Positions 9,351 to 19,803 are shown, counted from the first letter of the stretch. The stretch is 64,000 nucleotides of DNA from Harmothoe impar (GCA_947462335.1 OX381716.1:10674861-10738860); one strand, 5' to 3'. Numbers and translations: made by a program. Notes: generated by a model from the sequence alone, not told the origin.

Positions 9351-10272
9351 GAATGTAGGAAGGGTTGGTTTTATAATAATAATACCTCTTGGATACATTA
9401 TATACCACGTATATCTATTTATCAACAAGTAACATTTCTACTCATAGTAACAACAGGCATACATACATGAACAACCAGGTTAACATGTATATAACAGTTT
9501 ATATCAACAATATAGTCTTTGGTATCAAACCATAGTCCCGTAGGCACATGATATAAAAAACTGTCCAACTGATAGTCCTAGACTAGTATCAGTTAAAAGT
9601 AAAAGGCACCAAATAACCACCTTGGAAACTCAACACATCACCTACTACATTCAGCAATGGTGCGAATCCGTGTGGAGTCAGTGTCCTTATATATAAATAA
9701 TAGAACTATAATAGCTCTCACTTCCTTTTGGCGAAGAAAAGTTTTATAATTGGAACTATAGCAGTTCCCACTTCCTTTGGCGTAGAAAAGTTTATATATA
9801 AAAATCCATAGTAGCGTATCCTAAATAAGGTGGGATAGATCGTCATCCTTATTAGGGGCGGTACTCCAGTACCTAGCAGTTTATGGTGGTAGAGATGGAT
9901 AGAGTCCAGTACCGGTATAGTACTTCCATCTCTTGTGAAATATAAATATAAAAAGGTAGGTCCGTGCCTCCCTATAAATAATTATCACAGGAGGATGATC
10001 CATAATAGTTCATAGGTCACAATAGTAGAATGCGACCACAGGATCAGGAGCCCTGGACAGTAGTAGAGAACCGACGGTTGTGGCTTAGTAGTAAACCACG
10101 GTTTGAAGACATCAGGCTGCTTCCAGTGTGGTGGCAGTAGTGACTAGGTTAAGTCACGACAGCACCGTCGGTCTGCTTCGATTGTCCAGGGGCGTGTAGC
10201 TGCGTCGATGGTTTAGTTTTACCTCCGAGGGGCGGAACAGTGCACCCCAGAGGGCCTGACAGGGGACCATCC
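9351..10272 (-). other. 3' non-coding part of the gypsy element
   Basis: Between ORF3 and the polypurine tract. AT-rich, with an imperfect internal duplication (TAGAACTATAATAGCTCTCACTTCC... / GGAACTATAGCAGTTCCCACTTCC...). Contains two ACCGWCGGT words (10070, 10164). No ORF of note. Confidence 0.6.
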
Positions 10273-12684
10273 TTAGGTGTCCATAGGGACACCGCCGGAT
10301 GGCTTTCCTTCCCCATCAGGACTTCCTCCAGGAGGGGCCTCCGTGGTGTAAACCACAGCAGCCTCCACCTGGAGAGGAAGGGCTCCACCTGGGGCTACCG
10401 AGAGGGTACTCGGCGCCGCAGTAGGCTCCCCGCCACTGACCACCCGGGTAGAGTGTGCCATGAAAGAGAATGGCATCTCATACCTAGGTGGGTGTACTGA
10501 CAGTACCGGGGTCACAGGAGGAGCAGGCCTTGCGGCAAGCCCCAACCTGGACTGGAGATCTGGAAAACCAGTTCTCTCCCACTCTGTCAGCTTTAGCCCG
10601 AACTGCCGGAAGAACTTGGCGTCACAAGTTGTCAACCTTGATTCAAGCTGTTCGATCGTAGCCCTCCAGAGGGCATGATCTTGCTCCAGACTCGCCTCAC
10701 GCTCGGCAAGGACTCTGGTGCGTTCAGCAACCCAAGCTTTCCCTTCCCGGATAGCCTGTTCTCTGAGCAACTTGTACTGCTCAAAGTAGGACTTCTCCAA
10801 GAAAGAAACCTGAAACTGGAGTAGCTTACTTGCGTTTTCAGCCATCTTAGCTCTGTAGCACTCAAATCCGGGGACTAGAGTGTCAGAGAATCCAGTGTCA
10901 TAAGCAGGACCGTCTCCAGGCAACACAGGTAACCCTGCTAGCCCTTCGTCAACAGCCCTGTGCTCAGGTACTGGAGTCACCTCGTCATCCCTTGCGGGGT
11001 CAGAGGTTGCTCCGTGCTGGGGTGGAGCAGTCGGCTGGGCTGACGCCCCATCCGACTGTTGTACCTCTACCTGTTCAGCGTCACTGATAGGTGAGATACT
11101 CTCCTGTGGAGCTGAAGCTTTCTTTTGCTTCTGGCTCCACTTGTACTGCTTGACATAGTCAGCAGCAACCTGACCCGCCTGCTCGTCACCCAAAGAGTTC
11201 TGAACAATAGCCAGTGCATCACCCAGTTTCTGTCTCTCCTGCCTGGGCAGTTGATCAGCAACCGGGGGCAATGCAACCGAAGATACCGTGACGGTACCGA
11301 CGGTTTGGCTACGGTCGACCTCAGATGTTACCGTGGCGGTGGCGACACGTTTCTTCGCAGGTTCACTGCGGGAACGGTCACGTCCACCTTTGGTATCATC
11401 TTTGGATGACTGGCGGCCCCTTTTCAGATCTTTCTTCTTAGGAGGGGTATCCTTTCTGACAGTGGGCATCGGAGTTTCTGTATCTGGCCCGAGATCGGTT
11501 TGTTCGCACTTGGCGCCCTTACACAATCTCTCCCAGTCAGCCTCCGTGAGGTAATTCCACTGTTTAAGTTTGTTGGTTCGCCACTTATACTGTAGATTCC
11601 CTACACGTTTGTGGCACCCCCAAACCTTCAGTGCAGCCTCAACTCCACGACTAATAGTGCACTTGTGAACGCCCTTATTGTCGCAAAGATGCCTTACCAA
11701 ACCAGCCCTCCGTTGGCAACGGAATAGCTCCCCGTCACTGTACTCAGGGCAGGAAGTTGAGGTACTCCCACTCACACAGTACAAGTAGGGACGCACATTC
11801 ATGTGCTTCTCTACTAAATGACGGGCGAACTTGAACAGGTTCGGCCACCGTTTTGCAGCTGTCGAAGCCCCTTTCAGGCGCTGACAGCGAACATACGGGC
11901 AGGGATCCCCTGGCACGTAGTTCTTCCAAGCATATTTCAGCTTGGGGCGGCATGACCTATGGATGTTAGGTTTATTCCCTTCCAACACTGCCCTGAGGTA
12001 CACGAGGTACCAGTCAATGGGGTGGGAATCACCTGTCAACCAGTCTTCGTCGTCAGAACCCTCGGTCGTGTGAGGTGCAGGAAGAGCCATTTTGCCATTT
12101 TCCTGAACTAAGTCAGAAAGGCTCAGGTTCTTCCGGTCATCATCACGGAGACACAAGTTCAGACGAACATGCGCTGCCTTGGCGCGGAGGCGGCGATTGG
12201 CCCTGCTCTCTGCGACAGACCATCCCTCGGCTTCCGCCTTGGACAGTCTATCAGCAACAGCTTTGAGCCTATCTGCCTCAGTCGGTGCGACCTCTTCGGT
12301 AGCAGGAGTTTCAGGGGAAGATGCTATCCTCCTCTTACGCTTCCGCTTCCGTTTGGTCTTGACACGAACCGTGGACCCGTCTGATGAATCACCATCAGGG
12401 ACCGTCGGTTCTTGTGCCACTACACCGGCGGGTTTCGGAGAAGATCCCCCTGCAGGGTTCTCCTCCTGGTTGGTATTACTACCACCCAGACCAGGTTCTG
12501 TTTTCGGAACAACATCACCCGACCCCTCAGGGTTAGGTTCAGTTGGTACCGAAGCCGAGCCTTGACCGACGGTTGGAGCACCGGTAGTGTCCATTTCCGT
12601 GTCAGACTCGAGAACTCGGTCTTCCCCGTCGGAGGCCTCAGCCTTCTCCGGGGCCGTGCATGTGCCATCTACACGGGCTGCCAT
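10273..12684 (-). CDS. Gypsy ORF3: basic, Cys/His-cluster protein of unknown family
   Basis: 803 residues from ATG 12684, between Pol and the 3' LTR, the place where other LTR elements carry env or accessory genes. There is no signal peptide or membrane helix, so it is not an envelope protein. Visible features are an acidic/Pro-rich N-terminus, a strong nuclear localisation stretch (KTKRKRKRKRR, residues ~109-119) and two Cys/His clusters at ~262-342. The first cluster, C-x4-C...H-x4-H, resembles a zinc finger; the second has several Cys and His. Further on are a KR-rich middle (~410-450), a coiled-coil-like stretch (~640-705) and a Pro/Gly tail. A nuclear DNA- or chromatin-binding role is an inference. 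A TATA box 165-170 bp upstream suggests its own transcript. The intact long frame argues it is under selection. Confidence 0.75.
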   Translation of the reverse strand: MAARVDGTCTAPEKAEASDGEDRVLESDTEMDTTGAPTVGQGSASVPTEPNPEGSGDVVPKTEPGLGGSNTNQEENPAGGSSPKPAGVVAQEPTVPDGDSSDGSTVRVKTKRKRKRKRRIASSPETPATEEVAPTEADRLKAVADRLSKAEAEGWSVAESRANRRLRAKAAHVRLNLCLRDDDRKNLSLSDLVQENGKMALPAPHTTEGSDDEDWLTGDSHPIDWYLVYLRAVLEGNKPNIHRSCRPKLKYAWKNYVPGDPCPYVRCQRLKGASTAAKRWPNLFKFARHLVEKHMNVRPYLYCVSGSTSTSCPEYSDGELFRCQRRAGLVRHLCDNKGVHKCTISRGVEAALKVWGCHKRVGNLQYKWRTNKLKQWNYLTEADWERLCKGAKCEQTDLGPDTETPMPTVRKDTPPKKKDLKRGRQSSKDDTKGGRDRSRSEPAKKRVATATVTSEVDRSQTVGTVTVSSVALPPVADQLPRQERQKLGDALAIVQNSLGDEQAGQVAADYVKQYKWSQKQKKASAPQESISPISDAEQVEVQQSDGASAQPTAPPQHGATSDPARDDEVTPVPEHRAVDEGLAGLPVLPGDGPAYDTGFSDTLVPGFECYRAKMAENASKLLQFQVSFLEKSYFEQYKLLREQAIREGKAWVAERTRVLAEREASLEQDHALWRATIEQLESRLTTCDAKFFRQFGLKLTEWERTGFPDLQSRLGLAARPAPPVTPVLSVHPPRYEMPFSFMAHSTRVVSGGEPTAAPSTLSVAPGGALPLQVEAAVVYTTEAPPGGSPDGEGKPSGGVPMDT

Positions 12685-12853
12685 ACTGTTAGCTCAGGCG
12701 TAGGTGAACCTCACGGTTCACTCACCCGAGCTTTTAGTAGCACAGCAAGTAAACAACAGTGTAGGTACTGCCGGGCAGACCTAGGCACCACTGATCAACA
12801 CGTTACCCTACGGGCAAACGTGCTGATCTGAAGAAGCCTGGCTGCCTGTGGGG

Positions 12854-12861
12854 CTTATATA
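12854..12861 (-). promoter_or_regulatory. TATA box upstream of gypsy ORF3
   Basis: TATATAAG on the - strand within a GC-rich setting (GGGGTATATAAGCCCC), about 170 bp before the ORF3 ATG. It resembles the LTR's own TATATAAG and suggests an internal promoter. Confidence 0.45.
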
Positions 12862-13365
12862 CCCCACCCGTCCCCCGTGACCCCGCCCCTTGACCGGCTT
12901 CTCAGCCAATCAGGGGTCGCGTCTCCAAGACGCGCCGAGGTGACCCAATTTCTCACGGCTCATTTGGCGGGAGAAATCGATCAGGTGACGCGGGCAGCGC
13001 CCTTCCCACGCCTGGCATATCCGACGGTGGGAACTCTCACTGTTGTTTACCATTTTCGTGGCGTAGCCACCGGACAACCCGGGAATGATATACCGGCGTT
13101 AGAGGATATACACAGCAGCGTGTCACTAAGCAATATGTGGTCAAAACTAATCCCATACTTAGAATTAATCGGCAAAGCCAGCCACCCGCCCCGGACACGT
13201 GCATTTCTACCTCCAACGGATAACCACACCGGATAACCCGTCTCTTCTCGTTGTGTTTTGGTGATCGAGCACCGGGCCAATGACCACCGGCCCAGTACGG
13301 AACTGTCCATGGAAATTTAATCAAGCCAGCAGCTAAATGTCGTCAACAAGGTAAGAAAAAAATGT
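12862..13365. other. Gypsy Pol-ORF3 spacer
   Basis: Non-coding interval of the retrotransposon between the Pol stop and the ORF3 promoter. Open frames on either strand are short and unlike known proteins. May hold a splice acceptor or promoter; none can be asserted. Confidence 0.4.
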
Positions 13366-16300
13366 TTACACAATTTTATCTCGCTCTCTGACACGTGTGA
13401 TCCTCCGTAGACCTTGTACCGGTATGTCCAGCAATGGTGACACCGGAGGTATCACCTTGCTTTGTTTACCGGTGTCTATGGTTAGTCCTTTACGCACAGC
13501 TGACCCTTTTTTACGAGGCCTACAGCGCTTGGGCTTGGTAACACACGACTGTGGTTCAATCGGTAATTTCCTAGGACGACCCCTTCGGCGCGCTACCGTC
13601 GGTACCGACGGTATGACCGTTGGTCCTGCCTTCGGTATTTTCGGTAGCGCAGGGTCGGTTGGTGCTGGTACTCGACCAGCACCGAGGGAATCTTCACCGT
13701 CATCTATATATGGAACTCCATACCAAGGTCGGAGTCTAGCCACATGTGATTTAGTGAGAGTCCCTTTTTGCAACCGTATTACTACAGTAGTTTCACTAAC
13801 CACCATAGTAACCGTATGCGGACCATCCCAGGAGTACAGGGTCTTGACTTTGGAATTTGGTGTGCTAAATCTCGCGACCTTATCCCCCACCTTGAATTGG
13901 CGGAGTTTAAGGCCCGTGTCATAGCCCACCTTCTGCAAACTAGCAGATTTTTCCAAGTTGTCCCTTACTACTCCATAGGACTCGCGTAATGATTGTCGAA
14001 GTGATTCAACAAACATCAACATGCAGGGTTGCTCGAGCTGGTGTCCCTGCACTCCATAGACCATGTCACTAGGCATGACTATGTCTTCACCCATTACGAG
14101 CATATTAGGCGTACAGCCCGTCGACGCATGTTCGGTAGCATTGTAAGCGTGGGAGATATAGCGAGCGTGCTCATCCCAATCATCCCGGTGCTCATTAACC
14201 ATTGTCGTGAGACATTGGATCAACGTCCGATTGAAACGTTCCACCATACCATCCGATTGAGGTCGGTAGGGGTTCGTATGCGTCTTGCAGATGTGTATTT
14301 TACTACACAGTTCTGCCCACAGTCGAGATTCAAACTCACGACCCTGGTCGGAGTGAAGCATTAAAGGACCTCCCCACGTGAGGATCCAATTCTCGAAAAG
14401 TGCTTCTGCGCAGGTAACAGCTGTATGATTTACCAACGGATATACTTGGACATACTTGGTATAGTAGTCCTGTACCACCATCATACAGGTATTCCCACGG
14501 GGGGTCGTGTTGAAACCACTAATGATATCAACAGCGATCCGGGCAAATCGAACACCGAATAGCTCTTGACTTAGAGGTAGTTTACCAATACCAGGTCCAG
14601 GCTTTGATAAACAGCATTGGGGACATTGTTTCACCCAACGCCGTATGTCCAAAGTCATACCAGGCCAGTAATATCTACTCTTAATCTTTGCCTCAGTCCG
14701 TTGTCTGCCAAAGTGTGCTGAAGTTCGGTGGCCATGACAGTAATTGAGCAACTGTAGTCTGAGTGACAAAGGCACTACAGACTGAGCTGTTCTCTTCCTG
14801 CCAGGTTGCACCCTCCAGCGGCACAATACACTGTTCCGTATAAAAAGATTATCCCACTGAGCTAACAGTTGTCTAACTTCTTTACATTCCAGCGAAAGTG
14901 CGGGGCGAACAGGCTTGGACAGGCCCAACAACTTCAAGGAGTACACCCTCGAAATAGCTGGATCTGCAAGCTGCTCATCCTTCAAGTGATTTAACGTCCA
15001 GTTAGGAACTTTCGCACCCACAGACGCAATCACTGCATTGTGAGACCCACAGTCTCGGCAGTCTACACGGTGACAGTTCCGGATAGGATAGCGGGACAAG
15101 CTGTCCGCATTCACATGATCTACTCCACTCCTGTGTATGATATGCTCATTCGTCATGCCAAACTCAGAGAGGTGGTTCAACCATCTACCCATCATCCCCT
15201 CAGCGTCCTTGAAGTTAAGGAGCCACTGCAGAGATGAATGATCCGTCCGTACAAGATAATTCCCACCATATAGGAAATGTCTGTACTTTTTTGTGTAAAC
15301 CACCACTGCCAAGAGTTCACGCTTGGTTGTGCAGTAGTTACGTTGTGTTTTGCTTAGACTGTTGGACGAAAATGCCAGCGGCACTTCTCGCCCATCCTGG
15401 ATCTGCGACAAGGCAGCACCAATACTTGTATTAGAAGCATCAGTGTCCAAGATGAACTTACCAACAGGTGCAGGGTAGTGCAAAACAGGTGTTTCTAAGA
15501 AGAGTCTCTTTAACTCACTGAAAGACTGTTCTGCGGCTGGAGACCAGACTATCTTAGCCTTAGCCTTCTTCTCTCCAATCATCAGCTCTTGTAAGGGAGC
15601 TGCGACTCTCGAGAATCCAGGTATAAAATCTCTGTAGTATGAACAAAACCCGATGAAAGAGCGTATCTCCTTCGTGTCCATCGGACGAGGCCAGTTCTGT
15701 ACCACTTCGATCTTATGAGGATCAGCCATGATGCCATGTTCAGAAACAATTCTACCTAGGTATTCAACTGACTTCCTAAAAAGCTTGCACTTTGAAGGTT
15801 TCAATTTCAGACCATATGATAAGATGCGTTTCAGCACAGCTTGGAGGTTCTGTAGAGTTTCCTCCACAGAACCACCGAAGACGATGATGTCGTCCAAGTA
15901 TACTAGGCACTTTTTCCAAAGTAAACCCCGTAACATGGTTTCCATCATTGCCTCGAAGGTTGCCGGGGCATTGCATAGCCCAAATGGCATGACGTTGAAC
16001 TCAAATAGTCCCATATGGGTAGAAAATGCGGTTTTTTCTCGGTCCCGGGGGTCCATGCCGATCTGCCAATAACCAGATTGTAAATCTAGTGTACAGAACC
16101 ATTTCGCCCCACCCAGAGATTCCACACATTCATCTATCCGAGGTAGAGGATATGCATTCTTCCTAGTGAGTCCGTTCAACTTCCTATAGTCGATGCAAAA
16201 TCGACAGGAACCATCCTTCTTGGTGACCATCACCACAGGACTTGACCATGGACTCTCACTAGGTTGAATCACATCTTCATCCAACATCTTTTCTACCTCA

Positions 16301-17529
16301 GCCTCCATAGCACTTTTTTTAGCCATGGGTAACCGACGGTAGGGGATTCTACTGGGAAGCGCGTCCCCAGTGTCAACCCGGTGTTGTACCGTATTGGTAC
16401 GCCCTAGAGGATCTCCTGGTTGCGCAAAGGCGTCAGATAACTCCGACAGCTCATTTGCCACCATTTCGCTCTCTAGGGTTGTGAGGTGTGACTCACACAA
16501 CAGGGACCTTAAATGTTTCGGTAGGTTGGATTTAGCTAGAGCCTCTTTGTGGGAAGAGTCTCCCGCCACCACACCTACTTCCACAAAGTCCGTAGTTAGT
16601 GAGTCTACCCCATATGCTCGCGTGGTGTTACCAATAGGCATCCCCTTTCGTAGAGTGATTTCTCTACTACTCGAGTTACAAATCGGTATCACCCCCCAAC
16701 GAGCGTTGGCCAGGTAAGTATGATAGCCAGCAAGACCTAACTCAGAGAGCTTTTGATCTTCTGGTTCAAACATTCCCGGCCGTTTGGCCTGCACTCCCAC
16801 GCAGCTGACTAGGACATCGGATACATGTCCTGCTGCCAACTTTGTGTCTTGTGCCACTGATGCCACAGAAGAACCATTCCTTAAAACGCACTGTACAGAT
16901 TGTTTATAAGGATGTTTAATCTGAAGTCGGCCTGTTGCGGTGTTCATTGTTACCCCGTAAAGAGCAGCAAAGTCCATCCCCAGTATGCCATCATCAGTGA
17001 TGTCGGTGATGGTTGGACATATCCAGTATGTCTTGCCATCGACCAACATAGGTTTTACAGTTCTGCCATAAGTCTGCATACTATCTCCCGTAGCAGTCCG
17101 AGGCTTTACTCCTAGTAGCGGAGCTTCGGGCTGGTTGCAAAGACGGGCCATGAATTTACGATCGACCAAGGTGTGGGATGCACCCGTGTCGACCAAAAAT
17201 TCACCACGCGTCCCGGAAATAACCAGACTCAGGTACCAACGCTGTCCCCGTAAAGGGACACACTCAGAGGTCAGCATCGGGCTTCCCCCTCCATCCATAG
17301 CAACCCCTTTTGTCAGGAGATAATCCCAACACGGGTCGCTCGGGGAGTCTTGAATCACACTGCTCTGGGCAATCGATTCTAACCAAGACTCCTCTAAGCC
17401 AGCGACTACAGAATCCTCCGGATTCCGTTCGTCCTTGCCAGCCCCGCCTTGCCAGACGCTTACAGGTTGTACAGACCCTTCTGCCTCTGCGCGGCCTTGG
17501 TTCATGGAAGAGTTAACACCGTCTACCAA
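13366..17529 (-). CDS. pol: Gypsy Pol polyprotein (PR-RT-RNase H-IN)
   Basis: About 1387 residues with all enzymes intact: aspartic protease FLVDTGASHTLV (~D114); reverse transcriptase with LDLQSGYWQI and YLDDIIVFG (~544-551); RNase H beginning FILDTDASN (~D695); integrase zinc motif HFGR...CPQCC (~939-972) and catalytic D1001, D1061 (HSDQGREFES) and E1097 (SDGMVERFNRTL); GPY/F-like DGPHTV near the C-terminus. No chromodomain is seen. The frame lies -1 to Gag and stays open upstream of 17529 (the first in-frame codon there is not ATG) back across the Gag stop, so Pol is probably made by -1 frameshifting as Gag-Pol. It copies the element's RNA and integrates the cDNA. No inactivating change is visible. 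Confidence 0.95.
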   Translation of the reverse strand: MVDGVNSSMNQGRAEAEGSVQPVSVWQGGAGKDERNPEDSVVAGLEESWLESIAQSSVIQDSPSDPCWDYLLTKGVAMDGGGSPMLTSECVPLRGQRWYLSLVISGTRGEFLVDTGASHTLVDRKFMARLCNQPEAPLLGVKPRTATGDSMQTYGRTVKPMLVDGKTYWICPTITDITDDGILGMDFAALYGVTMNTATGRLQIKHPYKQSVQCVLRNGSSVASVAQDTKLAAGHVSDVLVSCVGVQAKRPGMFEPEDQKLSELGLAGYHTYLANARWGVIPICNSSSREITLRKGMPIGNTTRAYGVDSLTTDFVEVGVVAGDSSHKEALAKSNLPKHLRSLLCESHLTTLESEMVANELSELSDAFAQPGDPLGRTNTVQHRVDTGDALPSRIPYRRLPMAKKSAMEAEVEKMLDEDVIQPSESPWSSPVVMVTKKDGSCRFCIDYRKLNGLTRKNAYPLPRIDECVESLGGAKWFCTLDLQSGYWQIGMDPRDREKTAFSTHMGLFEFNVMPFGLCNAPATFEAMMETMLRGLLWKKCLVYLDDIIVFGGSVEETLQNLQAVLKRILSYGLKLKPSKCKLFRKSVEYLGRIVSEHGIMADPHKIEVVQNWPRPMDTKEIRSFIGFCSYYRDFIPGFSRVAAPLQELMIGEKKAKAKIVWSPAAEQSFSELKRLFLETPVLHYPAPVGKFILDTDASNTSIGAALSQIQDGREVPLAFSSNSLSKTQRNYCTTKRELLAVVVYTKKYRHFLYGGNYLVRTDHSSLQWLLNFKDAEGMMGRWLNHLSEFGMTNEHIIHRSGVDHVNADSLSRYPIRNCHRVDCRDCGSHNAVIASVGAKVPNWTLNHLKDEQLADPAISRVYSLKLLGLSKPVRPALSLECKEVRQLLAQWDNLFIRNSVLCRWRVQPGRKRTAQSVVPLSLRLQLLNYCHGHRTSAHFGRQRTEAKIKSRYYWPGMTLDIRRWVKQCPQCCLSKPGPGIGKLPLSQELFGVRFARIAVDIISGFNTTPRGNTCMMVVQDYYTKYVQVYPLVNHTAVTCAEALFENWILTWGGPLMLHSDQGREFESRLWAELCSKIHICKTHTNPYRPQSDGMVERFNRTLIQCLTTMVNEHRDDWDEHARYISHAYNATEHASTGCTPNMLVMGEDIVMPSDMVYGVQGHQLEQPCMLMFVESLRQSLRESYGVVRDNLEKSASLQKVGYDTGLKLRQFKVGDKVARFSTPNSKVKTLYSWDGPHTVTMVVSETTVVIRLQKGTLTKSHVARLRPWYGVPYIDDGEDSLGAGRVPAPTDPALPKIPKAGPTVIPSVPTVARRRGRPRKLPIEPQSCVTKPKRCRPRKKGSAVRKGLTIDTGKQSKVIPPVSPLLDIPVQGLRRITRVRERDKIV

Positions 17530-17588
17530 TCCCTTACAGGCATGGCTAACTGTGGGGGCGCCATCCTTGCCAAGAGGATGGGCCCCAT

Positions 17589-18500
17589 TCAGTTTTCCGT
17601 CTCCTTTTCGGTTTTAGCAGCGACGGGTGCAGGGGCTTTGCATTCGCTAGCCCAATGACCCATCTTTTGACAGCGTCTACATGGCTGAGGTTTCGTGTCC
17701 TTTTTCTTCTTTTTCCTTCTCTTTCCAGATCCAGAATCAGAAGTGGACGCAGAGCTCTTTTCTAAGTGCTTCCGCAACAAACCCTCAATCATCTTTTCCA
17801 TGTCCCTGTCAGGCATTACTGCCGCCACCTCCTCGGAGGCGGGCTGTTTCTTCTTAGGTGGTTTTGTGGCGGCCTCTACCACCTGAGCTCCTTTCGGGGC
17901 CACAGATGGAGCTGCCGACACTCCTCCACTAGGAAAAACAGCCTGTTTGGTGTCATACACATCTGCATGGTCAAAAAGGTCAGCTAGAGATAAGTCCGGC
18001 TGCCATTTCTCCCGCAGATATGCCTGGAGATTGGTGTCCCTGACTCCATTGACAAACCTGGAGGTTAACTCCTGGATGACAGTGGGGGTGTCAGGTCTAC
18101 ATCCCTGATAACACTCGGATATCAGTTCCTGTAGAGCAAATCCGTAGGATCTCAGATGCTCGTCCTTGCGTTGGACACGTTTGAGTAGCTGAGTCCTTGG
18201 GTCATGCTCACCAATCTTCCCAATCGCCCATTCAGCTGTTTCTTCAAGTGAGCTCAATGTCTTGATCTTCACTCTCTCGAACGCCAAAAGGGCTGGTTCA
18301 CCTGGCCCGTTGCAGAGTGCCTGCTTCAGAGCAACCAGCGCTTGCTGATTGTTCCAGCGATTGCTCTCCACAATAGCCTTGAACCGAACTTTGTACTTTC
18401 TCCAGGGTGGCGACCCTGTGAAAGGCGGAATATCGATGGCCTTTTGACGGGCTGCATCAGGATGTTTGATCTCCCAAAATTGAAAGGAGCATACCGTTCA
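17589..18500 (-). CDS. gag: Gypsy Gag, capsid and nucleocapsid part
   Basis: This frame has no ATG of its own. It opens at about 18500, carries IPPFTGSPPWRKYKVRFKAI and WNNQQALVALKQAL (capsid-like helices of Ty3 Gag), the stretch LLKRVQRKDEHLRSYGFALQ and FVNGVRDTNLQAYLR typical of retrotransposon gag, and a CCHC zinc knuckle CRRCQKMGHWASEC near the C-terminus after a Lys-rich linker. It is the direct continuation, shifted by -1, of the N-terminal part (18326-19741). It packages element RNA into virus-like particles. Confidence 0.85.
17592..17598 (-). promoter_or_regulatory. Candidate -1 frameshift site at the Gag/Pol junction
   Basis: On the - strand GGAAAAC directly precedes the Gag TGA (17589-17591), and the Pol frame is -1 relative to Gag. 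The P-site/A-site codons GAA AAC can re-pair as GGA AAA, similar in form to the known G-GAU-UUA type site. It is not a perfect X-XXY-YYZ heptamer. Confidence 0.4.
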
Positions 18501-19741
18501 TCCAGTTCATCGATGTCCCGCGGGACGATGTCTGTCCCCAGCTTCTCAATAGCCGGGTTCCGGTCATACTTAGCCCGCTGGACAGGAGTTAAGCCCTGTC
18601 TAGCTCTGGGTTTCGGTACTGGAACTGAGACCATGGTCTGCTGTTGGTTCAACATCGTTGAACCAGTAGATGGGTGGGTGTACCCTGGAGGTGTTGCCGT
18701 GCCTCCAAAGGCGCCACCACAGACCGGAGTCTGTAGATAGCTAGCCCCCATCTGAGGTGTCATACCTGTTACCGTGATGTGTACTAGCGGCGGGACACTT
18801 GAAGGTGTCACTGTCGTGTACACACTGGGTGCGGGTATGACTGGAGGTACCACCGTGGTAGGTGGTGGTACTTGCTCCGACTTCGTCTTCAGGTCCTGAT
18901 TGACTTGCCTTAAGCTTGCGAGGTCTTGTCTGGCTAAGTGGAGCTGCGTGCTCAAATCCTTTCCCAAGGAAGTTAAGCTTGCAACCTCACATTCGCCAGA
19001 CACCCTCTGGTGCAAAAGTTTGTCAACCTCCACCTTGTGGGAAGCCATCTCGTTCTGGAGTTCCAGTAGGAACTTTTTCTTCTCATCAACCTCCCTTAGG
19101 AATAACTTCCTAGTTTGATTGATGGAAGCAAGTTCCCTCCGGGCTTCCGCGAGCTCATGCAACTCAGTTTTCCTGGTGGGGATACCCATGGCAGCTAGTA
19201 GGTCCCCATCCAGTGGTAAACTGGATGGCTCATCTACTGCTGGCGGGTACCCCTTACCAGGAGCTTCTGTTGCCACATTAGTCTTCTTTGATAGCCCGCC
19301 ACCCCCCATACCGTTCGGTGTAGGAGTGGCACCATCAGTGAAAACCGACGTGTCTGGATCCAATGAAGGATCTGCTACCGTCGGTGTAGAACCGAAGGCA
19401 GCTGGGCCGAGAGTTTTAGGCTCTCTACCCGGTATTTTCTGACCCTCAGGACAGAAAAGATTCGTGGAAAGGGAGTCCAACGATCTCCTGGAGCTTATAT
19501 CAAAGGGTCCCGGGATTGGAGATTGCTCCCCATCCTCTCCTTTGGTAAAGGCTTCCACAATAGGATCACCTATTGCTTCTTGGGAGAGGTCGTCACCGGG
19601 CACCTCCAAGGCTGCCCGGCTCTCCCGCCTATTGGATTTGCCTGTGAAGAAGCGTACATTCTGTACGGCTTCTTCACGTTCTTCAGCAGGGGTTTTAGTC
19701 CTGCCGCTGAACGAGCTGACAAAATCGTATAGGTAATCCAT
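18326..19741 (-). CDS. gag: Gypsy Gag, N-terminal coiled-coil part (separate frame)
   Basis: Starts at ATG 19741, 62 bp after the 5' LTR. 471 residues as an open frame, but the last ~50 look like an out-of-frame tail: the capsid homology continues in the -1 frame from about 18480-18500. The convincing part has a Ser/Pro-rich beginning, a long heptad-like helix (HELAEARRELASINQTRKLF ... LTSLGKDLSTQLHLARQDLA, ~195-290) and a Pro/Thr-rich linker. A long coiled-coil leader is not standard in Ty3 Gag. The shift may be an inactivating single-base change or a second frameshift; I see no canonical slippery heptamer. Confidence 0.7.
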   Translation of the reverse strand: MDYLYDFVSSFSGRTKTPAEEREEAVQNVRFFTGKSNRRESRAALEVPGDDLSQEAIGDPIVEAFTKGEDGEQSPIPGPFDISSRRSLDSLSTNLFCPEGQKIPGREPKTLGPAAFGSTPTVADPSLDPDTSVFTDGATPTPNGMGGGGLSKKTNVATEAPGKGYPPAVDEPSSLPLDGDLLAAMGIPTRKTELHELAEARRELASINQTRKLFLREVDEKKKFLLELQNEMASHKVEVDKLLHQRVSGECEVASLTSLGKDLSTQLHLARQDLASLRQVNQDLKTKSEQVPPPTTVVPPVIPAPSVYTTVTPSSVPPLVHITVTGMTPQMGASYLQTPVCGGAFGGTATPPGYTHPSTGSTMLNQQQTMVSVPVPKPRARQGLTPVQRAKYDRNPAIEKLGTDIVPRDIDELDERYAPFNFGRSNILMQPVKRPSIFRLSQGRHPGESTKFGSRLLWRAIAGTISKRWLL

Positions 19742-19789
19742 ATACTGTAAGTCTATTTAATACCCTATCAATGGTCGGTTCGATCAAGT

Positions 19790-19802
19790 GGTCACGGCAC
19801 CA
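19790..19802 (-). promoter_or_regulatory. Primer-binding site
   Basis: On the - strand the 5' LTR ends ...ACTACA, then one base (T) and TGGTGCCGTGACC, beginning with the TGG that pairs with a tRNA CCA end. The tRNA species was not assigned. Confidence 0.7.
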
Positions 19803-19803
19803 A

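Noticed and set aside
10273..12684. Gypsy ORF3 as an envelope gene
   Set aside because: No signal peptide, furin site, fusion peptide or membrane helix; strongly basic nuclear-type sequence instead.
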